DNA of 64,000 bases from Amyelois transitella. Its lineage: Eukaryota > Arthropoda > Insecta > Lepidoptera > Pyralidae. Positions 50,501-61,700 of the stretch are shown here, piece by piece (within the stretch, counting starts at the first letter, position 1; every line of letters begins with the position of its first letter). The position numbers and the translations under genes are program-made. Under the pieces are notes generated by a model. It ran no database searches, was not told where the DNA came from, and worked only from the letters and a program-made list of their open reading frames with translations. The stretch is taken from positions 7,564,001-7,628,000 of the forward strand of contig NC_083520.1 of NCBI RefSeq assembly GCF_032362555.1, in the 5' to 3' direction.

Positions 50501-53500
50501 ACACAAGTGGTACTAGTGAAATAGACGAGAAAACCTATTCCTTTGCTAAGCTATAATTGTAGTACAACAAATTTGTTCATATCATAAAACCATTTTTGTA
50601 TCTGTCTGTACCTGAATCAGACGCGTGGGGCGGCGTGGTCGGTGATTGGAAAGAGTTGTACGCGTCAGAATCGAACTTCATGTCTATTAAGGTGTGATCA
50701 ACCTGTAAATTAAATTATTTATTTTACTATAAGGTTTCATTGTAGGAAGCTAGACATATATATGCTTGTTCGTACTATATTCGATCAAGATGTTGTCATT
50801 GTTGTTATCTCAACTTCATTATTGTTGTAGTTTAATAGACGGTTAATATTTATTTTATAATTGCATTTATTACTTTTTTATATTACTATTTTACCTAAAA
50901 TAATTCAAAATAACTGGAAGCTTTAAACATAAAAATCGAAAGTTCCAAGCAAAGCTAGTTTATTTTTTTAACATAAAATGTGTTTAACCTTGTCCTCTTG
51001 ACTGTTATTGTGTTTCAAGTAGTTTGCGGGAATGACTATAAGGGGATGCTCCTCTGTCTGGTAACTCGAATCTATCTGGTCCATGCTGTTAGTGTTCTCG
51101 TCTTGTATTGGACTCTGTAAGTTAATACATTAATTTTTTACGAAATAAAAATTAATGTGCAAAGACATCGAGCAGTTAAAGTAAATTTCAAAAGATGTGT
51201 GCAGGGATCAAGGCCAGTGGAAAGATACAGTCTCTGCCTCCTCCAAGAAAGAGAAGCGAAGTGAATATACCATCTGTCCACATCCACACTATTAATGAAG
51301 AGAAAATATTTGTATTTTTGTAAGTTCGCAACAAATAATCTCAAAAACTACTGGACTGGTCTTCACGTAATTTGGCATACATATAGAATTGATCTTCCAG
51401 ACTGAAATGGGCATCTGTTTTCTGGAATTTCCCTATGCGCTATGTGGATCAGTAAATTCTGATATGTAACCCCAACCGCCCCAAAAGACGTCTGACATCG
51501 CTGCCGCTGCGCGTGTAGTTTGCAAGGAAACGCCGCCGCAATGGGAGCGGCCCGTACCTGGCGCCCGCCCGCCACCGCGTCCGCCACCAGCGCCGCCAGC
51601 GACGCGCCGCACTCGCTCTGGGGACAACGTCCACGGGCTTCAGACTACACACTCCATCTCATCTATCGCCTTCTAAATATATAAAACATGACGCACACTT
51701 CTCGACCGATATATCAACGCACAGCCAAAACGGTAAGGCCACCTGGCAGAGGTTTTGTACCTGTAGGAAATCGCGAAAACTCTTAGAAAATGCCGGAGTT
51801 ATCTCTAAACACTACTAGATCGACGTCAACAGAATATAAATAACTGAAATGTTAAAAAGCTACCTCATTTCGAGCAGGTTCCTCTTCTTCTTCGTCAGAG
51901 TGTTCGTCGGGCTCCTGCTTGCAAGTCACGGGCTCCACACTTCTTTCTACAGACGACATCGGCGTCAACAGACTCTGCCCCGAACGAATTATCTGTTGCT
52001 GAAATTTCAATTACAAAAAAATTACGAATTACAAATATTCTTTCCAATTTTTATAAAAAATATTGTTGTCTTGTATGTAAAGGCATCTGACACGGCATTG
52101 CGACTATGTTAATGGTTTTTTGGAGCTCAGTAAAGAATTATAATAATGTAAGAGAACATTTCCTCTTTCTCGTGGCGTCAGTCAGGGTTATATCCTCACC
52201 TCTGTGGAGAGTCAGCCAGGTGACAGGATTTTGACCACAATTGGATTGGATAACCCAGTTGTTAAGTTAAAGTAACAATACAGAAAAAAAATACATATTT
52301 ATTATCATAATTCTCTACATAGAAAACACAAATATGTAACTATAGTGCGCATCGAAATATCATTTGACAAAAGTTTCAAAGACTCACCGAAGCTTGCGGT
52401 TTACTGCCGACCGGGGCGGGCGCGATCCTCACGAACTTCTGCTGCGGCTTCCCGGACATGCCTACAATATTAAAACTTATTAAACACTATCCAAAACTCG
52501 ACAACAACCGAACAATTTCCTCGTCAATAGTAATTCCTTGGCGCGCAACGGTAAACATTAGCAAACTGACGCTTCAATGTCTCAATATTTTCGAACATTC
52601 CTGTTCCAAAGTTATAAATTTTTGAACAGAGAAAACATTTTCGATTTCGTAAATGGATCCTGTCATTTCATTATTTGAATTTAAATAAAGAAACCGCTAT
52701 AGATTTTAAAATCTATCGAGGTATGTATGTAAGACATCTTTAGTTTTGTTTTTCCATATGGCAATAATAAACAAAATTTGACGATTCGTTCACGAATACT
52801 TACGATACTCGATGTAAACAATATAACAATTTTTCGAACATTACTCTTAACACAAGTACCATATTAATCGGACCTATATCATTCCGATTTCATACTAATT
52901 AACAATATAAATAAATAAATTAAAACACATACCTCTGTCCGTGACCGAAACTATGGATTTTGAAATATTCAGAACAGATGATTGCTTCGCCGTAGAAGAT
53001 CCCGAAGAAGGGTTTGTTATAAGACGTATAAATTGAACCTAAAACAAATGTTGCAAAATGATATATTTTTAAAACATTACACATATGTGTAAATTCAAAA
53101 TACCAGGTGATCTTGGTGGCTCATTGAACCCAGAGGCTTCTAAGACTAGTTAAATGTATTTTTAGAAGAAAAAGTTAGGTTAGTGATATAGTGTATATTG
53201 GCAATGATGGCAAAAAAATATAAAGTTAATATAAATTAAAGAGACTTCAGACTTACCCCTTTCCCGGGAACATCAATTTTATGTAGTTGCGACCGTTGTC
53301 CTGGATGCAATACTAATTTTCCATCCTTACTTAGCTATAATAATGAAATTTAATATTACAATATTATAATAAACAAAACAAGTAAAAAATAAGAAGTATG
53401 GGTACGTAACTAAATCTACACACATACAGACTTACATATTGACATATACTTTTATTCAGACATTTCGTTCTTTTATCGTAGGAAGAAATGTAAACATAAG

Positions 53501-56500
53501 AATCTATACCCTCCCTATTTTGGTATTAAGTTTTTAATTATTAAACAAAGGTAACTGATTAGTTATCCATATCCTTATAGTTACAAACATTGGTACCTGT
53601 GCAGTCTTCTGAGGAGCAGCCTTCAGTATAACCTTCTGTTTATTTGGATTAGCCGTTATCACAACTTTCTTGGTTGTTGACCCTACAGATAAAAAGAAAA
53701 CTAAAATTGCAAACATTTAAAGGTTTATTTAAAATACCGTGATTAAGTCGGGAAATTCAGATACATGAGGAGAGTTATGAATGTAGATGAAGCGAAATAA
53801 GTATACAAGTGGAAAAATATTGTCTCTACCCCTCCGGAAAATAGGCGTGATTTTTATATATGTGTTTCTCAAATGTATCACCTTACCTTGTGGCTGTATA
53901 GGAGTAAGGCTGGGCGGATTTAAGGTGATGACCTGTTGCTTTTTTCCTTGCTTCGTGGGCGATGTCAACAACACCTGTAATATGTTTTTATTTAGTAAGT
54001 TTTAAACTACTTTTAACACCTCTTTTAAATTTCTTCTATCGAATCGAATGTACATAGTTAATTTTAACTTATTTTTTCTTTTCTGTCTCATTAAAACCCA
54101 GACTGTTTTATCAAGAAGTATAATAAAGAATCTCCTATCTTGGGTCTGCTGGAAGTAGAAATCTATTCTTTAGAAATAAGCAGATCTTATGTAATTTAAT
54201 AAATAAATAAATTAAATAAATAAATTAAAAAATAATGTGTACAATTCCAAATTTAGCCTTCAAATCTATTCTAATAATATAAAGCTGAAGAGTTTGTTTG
54301 TTTGAACGCACTAATCTCAAGAACTACTGGTTCGAATTGAAAAATTATTTTTGTGTTAAATAGACCATTTATTGAGGAAGACTTTAGGCTATACATCATG
54401 CTGTAACTTTTATAGGCGAAGAAATAATGGAAAATGTGCATAGCTAGTAAAGAGGTAAAATTTTCGACAGGGTAATACAAAAAACTTTAAAAACAACCAT
54501 TTACCTTATTATTACCAATGGATATGGGTATCTTCTTTTGCTGCATTACATATCTTGTCTGAGGGGCGGCCGTGCTGCCACTAGGCAACAGCTTTGTGAT
54601 CACAGCCGGTTGATTGGCACCTGAAAAACAAAATATATTTTTAATCACGATCTCTTTGGCGACGATCTCTTTGGCGTTAGACCAGTCATCAGATTCTCGC
54701 CTCTGAACAAAAAGTCCCGAGGGTCAGGATTTTTAATCATAACATATCTTGTCAGAAAAACACTGGATAACTATTAATTTTATAGATAATGCTCAACGAA
54801 AAGGCTAAGAGATAACACCATATTACAGCTTTCACCACTTTTAGTGTCTGAATACAACTGAGGACAGACAGACATAACGAATCTATAAGGGTTGTAAATT
54901 TCACCCTAGTAATGTAATTGTACACTAAGCAAATATTCAAGACTAGTATCAACTTGGCACAAACATACCTTGATCAAATCAGGAACATGCTGGTGTAAGG
55001 TAAGGTCAAAAGCATAATGGCAAGCAAGTAAAAAAATTAAGTATCTGCCTTCCCCTCCGGAAAAAGGGCATTTCTGGTCAATGTATAGTCAATGTGGAAA
55101 TGTATAGCAAGAAAATTAATAACCTTGAACAACAACTTTAGTCATAACCGACTTGGTGCCTTGTGATGTAGTAACAATCCTCTTGGGCGTGATGTGTGCC
55201 TGAAAATAAAACAATGATTCAAAATTTGTAAGTCTCATTACAAAACTGTACAGGAGGCTAAATCTTTATATTTATCGAAATCTCAAAAACTACAGGGCTC
55301 AAAAAAAAATTGGGGCACAAGAAATATTATAACTAGATGTCTAAGAAAAGCCCTTTTGAGAATTTCCGTGAGAACGGAGAAAATGGTATTTATCGGTTTA
55401 CGCGGGTGGAGCGGCGGGCACTCTCTAGAATACAAATAGTATAAAATCATTCCATTTTGGTGAAAATGGGCCGTATTCTATAAATTACAAAGCAAACTAG
55501 CTTTATAAATTAGTATTAGTAGTAGTAGTGTTCAAAAATCCTACTACTATTATAAAGGCGAAAGTTTGTATGGATGTATGGATGTTTGTTACTCTTTCAC
55601 GCAAAAACTACTGAACCGATTACCATGAAATTTGGTATGTAGGTAGCTGAAGACCCAGAATAACACATAGGCTACTTTTTATCCCGGAGTTCCCGCGGGA
55701 TTGATAGGGTTTCCATGCGGACGAAGTCGCGGGCAGCCTCTAGTGTAGAATAAATTTATAATACAGTGCAATAAACTTTGGTCGATTTATTACAAATGCA
55801 CACATATAATCGCGTCTTTCTCCCCTTCTTTAGTAATACTTCATAATGTAAATACCTGCTCAGGATCTCCTTTCACAAACTGCACTGCCTGATTGGCCGA
55901 CACAAGCTTTATCTTCTGGGACCCTGCAGGCACCATGATCAACTGCTTCCCGACTTGTGCTGCAAATATTTGTTATCACAAAGTTAATTTTACAAATATA
56001 TTAAATATATATGTATAAATTTATCAAAATAGATTTCAATCATACTTTACAAACAAAAATTATTTCTCATATAGATAAAAGCAGAATTTTATGCAGTACT
56101 TTCTAATTCTTTCTCATATAGATAAAAGCAGAATTTTATGCAGTGCTGCTTCGTAACTCAAAAAAGCATGACTCGATATCTTATGACCAACTTTTCTATA
56201 AAGACCTCTATCCCATCCCGTAAACACCATATTACCTAAAACAGTATTTCCTTTAGAAGCATTAGCTTGCACTACTCCACTTATCGGCACCTTTGTTAGG
56301 CCACTCTTGTTAGAAATCAATGTTATGGGCTTAGGAGCTATGGCAAACTGTTTGCCAGCTGGGAAGACATTGCGAGCCACTGTCTGGACTAGTTTCGGAG
56401 GCTTCGGAGCAATAGCCACTTGACGGGACACTGCATTGAGTACAGCAGGCTCCCCTCTTCTGCTTATTCCTGCTGTGCTTGGCATTGCTACCTGGAATTA

Positions 56501-57833
56501 TAAGCAATTAGAAAAAAATTATTTTGCATATTTTGGCAAGACATCAAACCTAAAATCTAAGGCAACAACAACGCTACTGCATCAATAACACATACAACAA
56601 ACATGCAAAGTATACATTCTTTAATTAGTGTGCTTTTTTAGTGATTTGGAAAACGTAAGTGAGGTCTGAAAATTATGGAAAGAATCACCATTCAACTCTT
56701 TGTATTCTAATCAAACTATGTATATATATATTCTATGCATTTACCTTGACTGCAATATATTTAGGCTGCCCCTGGTTATCCTGCCTGATGCTGACTGGCG
56801 TCATGGATTGGGGCTCATACTGTAAATCCACCATTGTATCGGATTGTGACTGCAATATATTCTGTATCTAAAAATGAAACGACCAATCATTTAGTCACCA
56901 ACAACCAGTAGTTTTTGTTCTGTATTTGTATCTTCCCTGGGGAAGAATCAGTAGACACCATTAATGTACCACCTAGTAATTCTGATGCATCTCACAATAG
57001 GTTACTATACTATCATTAAGATTAAAACAAAATAATTCTTCATAAAAAAGAGGGTGGTACATACATTTGATTCCTCGGTTGTGGTAATTTCAGTGGTTTG
57101 GTCATCGCCAATAGAATATTCTTGCAAAGCAAACTGTTCCCCCATGAAATCTGAAAGAAAACACTGGATTTGGAGACAAATTTCATTACATTGTCAGACA
57201 ATAAAATAGATGTTGAACATGTGAATAGGAATGTAGGAAGGAATACCAAGGTGAACATACCTTGATCAAATCAGGGTCAAGATTACCTTGATGAAATTAC
57301 ATGAAAAGAGTTGTGAATGCGGGTGAAGCTAAAGAAATGTGTTAGGATTGCGGCAAGGAGAAAAAATATAATCTGTAAGAAAGAGACATAATTTTACATT
57401 TATCTCTCTTTCATTTTTAAGTGTTTCCAGTTAACCCCTCCGCCACAATGCTTCGGAGCCTAGGATCTGCTTCCTGACACTTCTGTTATAGTACTATTGT
57501 CACACCTTTATATTGATGATTTAATGTATGTATATTTCTATAACAGTAACACCTTACAAAAAATCACCCAAAAAGGAAAAAAAATCATGAAAGCTTCTTT
57601 GTGTTACCAAGTTTAAACTTCTTGAATTTTTGTTATAATACAATAACTATTACTAGCAGTGTATTTAAATATTTTTGCTTTTATTACTACTTACCAATGA
57701 CTTCTTCACTCCCTGTGTCCATGAGTATGTGTTGTTTATCTTGCATCGTCTCAAACTCCATTGGAATGTCTTCCCCATGACTGCTAGACTCCAAAGTGAT
57801 TTCAGCTGCAGCCTCAACATGATCAAAATCCAT
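47553..57833 (-). CDS. LIN54: LIN54, CXC-domain DNA-binding subunit of MuvB/DREAM
   Basis: Twenty exons join cleanly (784 codons): 57833-57695, 57150-57065, 56867-56745, 56491-56236, 55959-55856, 55199-55124, 54620-54505, 53974-53887, 53682-53597, 53334-53257, 53038-52933, 52461-52388, 51998-51864, 51617-51558, 51114-50989, 50702-50612, 50061-49854, 49490-49379, 49015-48891, 48312-48150. LIN54 (Drosophila Mip120) brings the DREAM/MuvB cell-cycle complex to CHR promoter elements in the nucleus. Two tesmin/TSO1 CXC domains lie near residues 593-705: [18 protein letters not shown] and [18 protein letters not shown], with the DNA-reading tyrosines Y607 and Y683. The C-terminal MuvB-binding helices include [14 protein letters not shown] and LDEFARCL. 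The long N-half is low-complexity, rich in VVI/KPQ. The end is uncertain: the exon-20 donor is weak (GAG|GTCACT), and 47564-47553 could be a last exon (AQT, stop). Confidence 0.94.
47664..47850 (+). repeat. dispersed repeat, GCTAGCAACCTGTCACT family, near-complete copy
   Basis: The best-preserved copy: GGCGACTAAGGGATAGGC, TTATAAACTTGGGATTC, GGCGATGGGCTAGCAATCTG, CAGCTGAACGTGGCC and AAGACTGTCGGCTCTATC, with an ATGTATGTATG tail. It lies antisense in the last LIN54 intron. Confidence 0.88.
47851..47995 (+). repeat. second copy of the palindrome-bearing repeat
   Basis: TCCTCCTGGCTTTAGTCTCG, GACCATGGATCCTGAATT and GAGTCAGATTTTTACACGAA match 25300-25450. The left palindrome arm is deleted here. 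Confidence 0.75.
50350..50466 (-). repeat. tRNA-derived SINE, minus orientation, in LIN54 intron 16
   Basis: Read on the minus strand it shows CTGTGGCCTAGCGGTAGTGC (A box) and GGGTTCGAGTTCCGGCCAGG (B box), then GATTGGCCTGGG. It is the same family as 13249-13494, truncated at the 3' side. Confidence 0.85.
51198..51400 (+). repeat. LINE and Helitron scraps in LIN54 intron 14
   Basis: 51198-51245 (TGTGCAGGGATCAAGGCCAG, ACAGTCTCTGCCTCC) resembles the RTE-like 3' end. 51328-51400 (AATCTCAAAAACTACTGGAC, AATTTGGCATACATA) resembles a Helitron interior. Confidence 0.55.
53766..53862 (+). repeat. RTE-like LINE 3' fragment in LIN54 intron 8
   Basis: GAGGAGAGTTATGAATGTAG, ATGAAGCGAAATAAG and CTCTACCCCTCCGGAAAATA correspond to 62328-62425. 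Confidence 0.85.
54265..54470 (+). repeat. Helitron-like element, second subtype, in LIN54 intron 7
   Basis: It starts TCTATTCTAATAATATAAAG then CTGAAGAGTTTGTTTGTTTG, TCAAGAACTACTGGTTCGAA and TTAGGCTATACATCATG. This is a recognisable lepidopteran subtype, distinct from that at 55539. The 3' end is eroded. Confidence 0.7.
54965..55080 (+). repeat. RTE-like LINE 3' fragment in LIN54 intron 6
   Basis: ACCTTGATCAAATCAGG, GTAAGGTCAAAAGCA and CTGCCTTCCCCTCCGGAAAA follow the order of 62260-62425, with an internal deletion. Confidence 0.7.
55539..55743 (+). mobile_element. complete short non-autonomous Helitron in LIN54 intron 5
   Basis: It starts TC (55539-55540) after A and ends CTAG (55740-55743) before T, as expected for Helitron insertion between A and T. 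The interior has TATTATAAAGGCGAAAGTTT, AAACTACTGAACCGATTACC, CACATAGGCTACTTTTTATC, the palindrome TCCCGCGGGA and GACGAAGTCGCGGGC. It has no terminal inverted repeats, no target duplication and no coding capacity (205 bases). Confidence 0.82.
57258..57375 (+). repeat. RTE-like LINE 3' fragment in LIN54 intron 1
   Basis: ACCTTGATCAAATCAGGGTC, AAAGAGTTGTGAATGCGG and GTGTTAGGATTGCGGCAAGG correspond to 62262-62385. Confidence 0.75.
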
Positions 57834-58785
57834 CTATAACCAGGAAATATAAAAGTAAATGTCACAAATAAATATGATTAATGTATCATGGAATTATTTG
57901 GAAAGCATGGTAATGATATGATAAACCCATGATAGCCCCTATTAAATCAAATAAAAGTTAGAAACTAAATGAGTTTACAAAATGCCAATTTACTAACACC
58001 AACTATACCACTTTCCAATTTTATGGAATCCTCCAAATTGTGCTCCATAACGAGGTCTACAACACAGCACTTTACAAATTCAATAAAATTAATAAATCCA
58101 CTGTAGTTTCTCAAAGCAATCTTATAAATTCAAAAACATTTTGTAGTTCAAACGAGGCCGCCATTTTAAATTGTCAAAAGTATCGCCACGGTTATAAACA
58201 AATTACACTTATATACACCAATAATTTCAGCCAAATCCTGCACCACACTACACACATAAATGTTCACTCAAGTAATAATAATTAATAAATCACATTTTGC
58301 AACGACATTCATGGGAAATAACACTACAGCTCGAGTTATTTTCATAAAATTTTATCGAAAACCCTGATGGCGCTTCTTTCAATTTTGATGTCAAGTCAAA
58401 AAAGACATTCAGCCAACATTAAAAAACGAACTTCCATAGCACAAGCCAATTTTACCGCCATTAGTAAAGATTCTTATTCACGAAAGGCGTTTATGAACGA
58501 ATGAAATGAATGGAAAAGTTATGATACAACTACGTACAGACACACTCATTATATTTCTTTGCCCACGCTAGAGCTGTCAACTGTCTGTCAGGTATTTCGA
58601 TTGACATTGACAATATTGACAGTAAGTACTTACCTACATAAAGATATAAAAACATTGTAAATTGATTTAGAAATTTTTTATACAATATAATAATAATAAT
58701 AAAACCAATACTAACAACTATAAGTAATTGTTTGTAGTGAGACCTACACATTTTCATACTATATAAACGAAAGAAATTTAATATC
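57834..58785. promoter_or_regulatory. bidirectional promoter interval LIN54 / CSN4
   Basis: 952 bases separate the divergent start codons. GCCGCCATTTT at 58157-58167 matches a YY1/Pho core; its minus reading AAAATGGCGGC is the usual downstream-of-start arrangement, which would place the LIN54 start site near 58170-58200. That ATG opens a 17-codon minus frame, a possible upstream ORF if the leader includes it. Confidence 0.5.
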
Positions 58786-61700
58786 ATGAATTTACAAGGA
58801 GTTCGCCAATATCTAAATGAACTTAGAAATTCCGGTGGTCTTCACAGAGATCAAGCAGTGAAGTATGCATGCAAAATTAACAATTATTTATAACTGATAT
58901 TTTATTAGTTCACAAAAAAGTAAGCAATAAAGTATGTATATATAGTAGTAAGAGTAATACAATTTTATCTATTTTTTTCAGATACCGCAATGTTCTCATG
59001 GAGATACTTAAAAATCCGGAAGGAGAGTTGGCTGACTGTTTGAAAGCATTTGTTGAAGCAAGTATGTATTATATAAACTAAATTTTTAACTCCATTTTTT
59101 ACAACATCATTCATCATTTTGTACTACACAGATAAAAGAAATCCATTTAATTGAAGAACCCAAAGAAGATTGTGTAAGTACATAGATGAATCACACAGGT
59201 GCATCTGTGTAAAGCACACAGATAAATTAACATTTTTGCATTAATATGGGATGTCATTACACTAGTCTTACATTCATTCTAAAATGAAACACATTGTTAC
59301 AGTTGTCAATGAAAATGTAAGTTTGGTGATATCCCGGCAGCTCCTCACAGACGTCAGCTCCCATCTGGCCCTGTTGCCCGACAATGTGTCACAGGAGGTT
59401 TCACATTTTGCCCTTGATGTCATTCAGCCTCGGGTCATCTCTTTTGAAGAACAGGTTTGTTTCTGTAAAATTAAATACAAATAAATAAATACTATTTAAA
59501 TAATTATATTTTGAAAAAGCCTTGTGTGTGAGACTCACAAGGGACCGGAAAAAGTGAAAGTATTTTTCTTAGCTCTAATGTTTAGACTAATGCCAACTAA
59601 TTTACTTCAAAGAGGTTATGGGTTTTTTAATATTTTCCAGGTTTAGCTGCTATATGTGTAAATAACTGTACCACATTTTATTGCAGGTAGCTAGCATTAG
59701 ACAGCATTTGGCAGATATTTATGAGAGGAATCAAAATTGGAAGGAAGCTGCAAATGTTCTGGTGGGGATCCCACTGGAAACTGGACAAAAGTAAGATATT
59801 TTTAATTATAAACTATTTTTGTTAATACTAATTTTCATATGTCTTATATCCTGTCTTTATCTTTGAATTTTAATCTATCTTTGATGTAAATGGAGACTAT
59901 GTTTGGTGAATGGACCGACCTGTGCATCAATGAAGCATGTTATGGAAAAATATAAGTTAAAAACTAAATTTTAACATAATTTTTAAACCAATTCATTTTT
60001 GTATCACATTTCAATAGTTTATAGCTAAAAATAATTTTTAATGGTATTTGCAGGCAATATTCAGTGGACTACAAGCTGGAGACATACCTCAAGATAGCAC
60101 GTCTGTTCCTGGAGGTCGATGACCCGGTGCAGGCAGAGGCCTACGTGAACAGAGCCTCCCTTCTGCAAGCTGAGACCACCAATGAACAACTGCAGATATA
60201 TTACAAAGTGTGCTATGCAAGGGTGTTGGATTACAGGAGGTAAATTTTACATTAATATAATCACATCTTTATCCCTTATGAGGTAGACGCAGCCAACAGT
60301 ATTTTTCCAGTTTGAAGGCCCAAGGCTCAGTGTGGTTTGATGGAATTAAATTAATTTAACATGTATATATAAGCCTTAAACACAATATAGTCCCTCACTT
60401 ATCCATTAAAAAATTTATATACCATTAACTAGTTACGGCTTGGAAAGGGTACTAATAATTAGTGTCCGACCGAAGCTTCGGCTTCGGCTTCGGCCACCTT
60501 TGGCCAAAAAATCCACCTTCGGCGAAACATTCGGCTTCGGCCCAAAACCCGACCGAAGCCGAAGGTTTCGCCGAAGGTCCGAGCGACCGTCGAGATTGAA
60601 CGAACTGTTACGAAAGTCATGAGGCGACGGGGAGTCACTGTCAAAATATCACATTTAGAAGTTAGTTTTTGTTTATTTTATTTATTAGTCTAGTTTTGGT
60701 CTAGTCGAGTAAAACAAAGACTGATTGGTCTAATTGTAATTTGTGAATTACTGTAATTCAATTACATAATAAAGAAATCAAATCATTATTTTTTACCAGT
60801 AGGTAAATCAGGTAGTAAAGATTTCTGCTATAGCGAAGAAAAAGAGAATGAGATGGAAGGCGAAATTGAAATGTTCGAAATTGTGGAAGCACTTAAGAGT
60901 ATGAAAGCGGGTAAGGCTGCTGGGTATGATAGAGTGTCGGTCGAGATGCTAAAAGCAGGAAAAGGCGTCGTAGCTAGACAGTTGTACTGCCTTTTCAATT
61001 TGTGTTGGAGAAGCGGCCGAGTACCAAAAGATTGGTGTAAGGCTGTTATCGTGCCACTTTACAAAGGAAAAGGGTCACAGCTGGACCGCAAAAGTTATCG
61101 TGGTATAAGCCTGCTTAGCGTCGTCGGCAAATTGTATGCTAAGGTATTGATTAATAGAGTCAGGAATGAAACTGATGACAAAATATGGGATGCTCAAGCG
61201 GGATTTCGAAAGGGAATGGGATGTACTGATCAGGTCTTTTCCTTGCGGTGCATAGCCGAAAAGTTTTTGGCCAAGAGTCATAAAGTCTATTGCACATTCG
61301 TAGATCTGGAAAAGGCCTATGACAGAGTTGAGAGGAATGAATTGTGGTTAGCACTTTCTATGCATGGGGTGAGCAGTCTCTTAATACGAGCACTGAAATC
61401 CTTATATGAGTATTCGAGTGCTTGTGTCAGGATAAACGGAGCGCACACTGAGTGGTTTAAGATTGAGAAAGGCGTTAGGCAAGGATGTGTGGCGTCACCG
61501 TGGCTGTTCAACCTATTTATGGATAGTTGTTGGACAGATTTGAAAGAGTCTGAAAGTGGATTAAGGATGAATGAGTTACTCATCAAATGTCTGCTCTATG
61601 CCGACGATCAGGTTATACTGGCGTCATCTGCGGAAGAGTTACAGGAGATGGTAAACTGTATGCATGAAGCTTTAAAAGAGAAAGGAATGAAAGTGAACGT

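Noticed and set aside
58147-58152. CHR element (TTTGAA, minus) suggesting LIN54 self-regulation
   Set aside because: A six-base motif is expected often in AT-rich DNA; no paired CDE site is seen.
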